DNA of 5,864 nucleotides from Nocardia sp. GTDB lineage: Bacteria; Actinomycetota; Actinomycetes; Mycobacteriales; Mycobacteriaceae. Shown in pieces: positions 3,835-5,864 of the stretch. The position numbers and the translations under genes were made by a program. The first letter of the stretch is position 1. Each line of letters starts with the position of its first letter. The stretch is from contig JABFXT010000198.1 in NCBI GenBank assembly GCA_013361595.1, forward strand, positions 1 to 5,864, written 5' to 3'. The notes under the pieces were generated by a model. That model had not been told where the DNA came from and made no database searches. It was given only the letters and a program-made list of their open reading frames with translations.

Positions 3835-5864
3835 ATGCGGTCGCAGGTGGATGCGGAGAGCGCGCTGAGGCGGGCCGCGGCGGCGCCACCGGCGCGGACG
3901 CTGGTCGATATCGTCACCGAGACGGCCGCCGCGTACCCCGACGCACCCGCGATCGCGACCGCGGACCGCAGCCTGAGCTATACCGAGCTCCTGATCGAGA
4001 TCGACAATTCGGTACGGGACCTGCGCGCCGCCGGGGTCCGGCGCGGCGACCGGGTCGGGGTCCGGATGCCCTCCGGTACCTGGGAGCTCTATCTCACGAT
4101 CCTGGCCGTCCTGCACGCCGGCGCGGCCTATGTTCCGGTGGACGCCGACGACCCGGCCGAACGCGCCGAACTGGTCTTCACCGAGGCGCGGGTGACGGCG
4201 GTGGTGACGGCCGACGGTATCCGTCCGGTCGCCCCCGCCGCGGACCGGGCAATCGACGAGCAATCCGGCGCACATCCCACGGTGGACGACGATGCCTGGA
4301 TCATCTTCACCTCGGGCTCCACCGGTACACCCAAGGGGGTCGCGGTGACCCATCGCAACGCGGCCGCCTTCGTCGATGCCGAGGCCCGCCTGTTCCTCCG
4401 CGATACTCCGCTCGGCCCCGGCGACCGCGTCCTGGCCGGCCTGTCGGTCGCCTTCGACGCGTCCTGCGAGGAGATGTGGCTGGCCTGGCGGCACGGCGCC
4501 TGTCTGGTGCCGGCCCCGCGCGCCCTGGTCCGCACCGGCGCCGACCTCGGGCCCTGGCTGGTCCGGCAGGGCATCTCCGTGGTGTCGACCGTCCCGACAC
4601 TGGCCGCGACCTGGCCGGCCGAGGCCCTGGAATCGGTGCGGCTGTTCATCTTCGGCGGCGAGGCCGTTCCCCCGGAACTGGCCGAACGTCTCGCCGACCC
4701 CGATCGCGAAGTATGGAATACCTACGGCCCCACCGAGGCCACCGTGGTCGCCTGTGCGGCCCTGCTGGACGGCACCGGACCGGTGCGGATCGGGCTGCCG
4801 CTGGACGGCTGGGACCTGGTGGTGGTCGACGCGGACGGAGTACCGGTCGGCGACGGCGAGGCCGGCGAGCTGGTGATCGGCGGGGTCGGCCTGGCCCGCT
4901 ATCTCGATCCGGCCAAGGACGCCGAGAAATACGCACCGCTGGACACTCTCGGCTGGGACCGCGCCTATCGCAGCGGCGACCTGGTCCGCAACGAAGAGGC
5001 CGGTCTGATCTTCCTCGGCCGGGCCGACGATCAGGTGAAGATCGGTGGCCGCCGGATCGAGCTCGGCGAGATCGACAACGCGCTGCAGCACCTGCCGGGT
5101 GTCGGTGGCGCGGCCGCCGCGGTGCGCACCACCGCGACCGGAGCTCCGGTGCTGATCGGCTATCTCACCGGCGTCGCCGAGGACCACGACCTGGCCGCCG
5201 CCCGCACCAGGCTGGCCGAGCACCTTCCGGCCCCGCTGATACCGCGCCTGGTGGTGATCCCCGAACTACCGACCCGCATCTCGGGCAAGGTCGACCGCAA
5301 CGCGCTGCCCTGGCCGCTCGCCGACGCCGACAGCGCCACCGAGCACGGGCTCACCGGGACCGCCGCCTGGGTTGCCCAACTGTGGACCGATGTCCTCGGC
5401 GCCGAGATCACCGGCGCCGATGCCGATTTCTTCGCGCTCGGCGGCGGTTCGCTCTCGGCCGCCCAGCTGGTCACCGCGCTGCGCGCGCGGTATCCGCAGA
5501 TCACGGTCGCCGAAGTGTACGACCACCCGCGGCTCGGCGCGCTCGCCGAACTGCTCGAGCAGAGCGCACCGGCCGCCGCCACCGAAACCCGCCCGGTCCG
5601 GCCGACCCCACCGACCGCCCAGTGGATCCAGGTCCTGGCCACGGTGGCCCTGACCACGCTGACCGGGTTGCAGTGGGTGACCTGGCTCGCCGTCGCCTCC
5701 GGCGTCGCCGCGTGGTTCGAGCTGCTGCCCTGGCTGCCGCGGCTGTCCTGGTGGTGGACGGCACTGCTGTTCCTCGTGTTCATCACCCCGCTCGGCCGCA
5801 TGGCGATCTGCGTAGCGGGCGCCCGGACGCTGCTCGCCGGTGTGCGGCCGGGCAGTTATCCCCG
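3835..5864 (+). CDS. Pls/PosA-family nonribosomal peptide synthetase (A-T-membrane type), 3' end cut off
   Basis: An open frame of 676 codons runs off the window. The adenylation domain (about 23-490) has all core motifs: LSYTEL (47-52), LHAGAAYVPVD (93-103), FTSGSTGTPKG (158-168), FDASCEEMW (207-215), NTYGPTEA (295-302), GELVIGG, YRSGD (378-382), GRADDQVKIGGRRIELGEID (395-414) and SGKVDRN with Lys485. The carrier domain follows, with FFALGGGSL, where Ser539 takes the phosphopantetheine arm. A Pro/Thr-rich linker leads to two hydrophobic segments (about 597-627 and 638-661). An A-T module entering the membrane without a standard condensation domain is the architecture of epsilon-poly-lysine synthetase and relatives, about 1,300 residues long, so about half is present. 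Hand-aligned specificity residues D208, A209, E212, S251, I272, G274, T296, V304, V305, K485 suggest a cationic amino acid such as lysine. ATG 3835 has GGAAGGTGG nine bases upstream; in-frame ATG 3787 would add 16 residues and GTG 3847 would remove four. The family is confident; the product is inferred. Confidence 0.93.
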   Translation, partial: MRSQVDAESALRRAAAAPPARTLVDIVTETAAAYPDAPAIATADRSLSYTELLIEIDNSVRDLRAAGVRRGDRVGVRMPSGTWELYLTILAVLHAGAAYVPVDADDPAERAELVFTEARVTAVVTADGIRPVAPAADRAIDEQSGAHPTVDDDAWIIFTSGSTGTPKGVAVTHRNAAAFVDAEARLFLRDTPLGPGDRVLAGLSVAFDASCEEMWLAWRHGACLVPAPRALVRTGADLGPWLVRQGISVVSTVPTLAATWPAEALESVRLFIFGGEAVPPELAERLADPDREVWNTYGPTEATVVACAALLDGTGPVRIGLPLDGWDLVVVDADGVPVGDGEAGELVIGGVGLARYLDPAKDAEKYAPLDTLGWDRAYRSGDLVRNEEAGLIFLGRADDQVKIGGRRIELGEIDNALQHLPGVGGAAAAVRTTATGAPVLIGYLTGVAEDHDLAAARTRLAEHLPAPLIPRLVVIPELPTRISGKVDRNALPWPLADADSATEHGLTGTAAWVAQLWTDVLGAEITGADADFFALGGGSLSAAQLVTALRARYPQITVAEVYDHPRLGALAELLEQSAPAAATETRPVRPTPPTAQWIQVLATVALTTLTGLQWVTWLAVASGVAAWFELLPWLPRLSWWWTALLFLVFITPLGRMAICVAGARTLLAGVRPGSYP

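Noticed and set aside
3667..5223. 518-codon open frame on the minus strand opposite the synthetase
   Set aside because: It is antisense to a gene with every adenylation-domain motif; its Gly/Arg/Asp-rich translation shows no family motif and reflects GC-rich codon bias.

Overview
The window looks like chromosomal DNA of a high-GC actinomycete. Start codons are often GTG, three genes have TANNNT hexamers 6-7 bases upstream of the start (a leaderless arrangement common in Mycobacteriales), and the gene families fit a Nocardia- or Rhodococcus-like genome. The genus is an inference from style, not a match.

Layout. At the left, a crotonase-family gene runs leftward and leaves the window before its end (1-729, minus). 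Its residues match the three acidic catalytic residues of delta3,5-delta2,4-dienoyl-CoA isomerase. A 170-base divergent intergenic region (730-899) carries an exact 22-bp tandem duplication, a 31-bp near-perfect inverted repeat, a 12-bp palindrome and two outward-facing leaderless-type promoters. Rightward from there come a YbaK/ProX-type aminoacyl-tRNA deacylase-like gene whose expected catalytic lysine is a histidine (900-1373) and a small flavin reductase (1446-2009).

A gap of about 470 bases with no convincing gene (2010-2482) follows. After it comes a choline-kinase/APH-fold kinase gene (2483-3661) with a clearly lower GC content than its neighbours in places. A 7-bp-stem hairpin follows it. 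The right end is a large gene (3835 to beyond 5864): an adenylation domain, a carrier domain and then two membrane segments, the architecture of Pls/PosA-type synthetases that make cationic homopolymers such as epsilon-poly-lysine. The specificity residues I read by hand, D-A-E-S-I-G-T-V-V-K, are close to the known lysine code.

How the parts relate. The left-hand genes are ordinary metabolic and quality-control functions, probably transcribed separately. The kinase and the Pls-like synthetase face the same way but have a hairpin and a possible promoter between them, so a shared operon is not shown. The most interesting biology is the Pls-like synthetase next to an apparently acquired kinase. 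A functional link between them is only a hypothesis.
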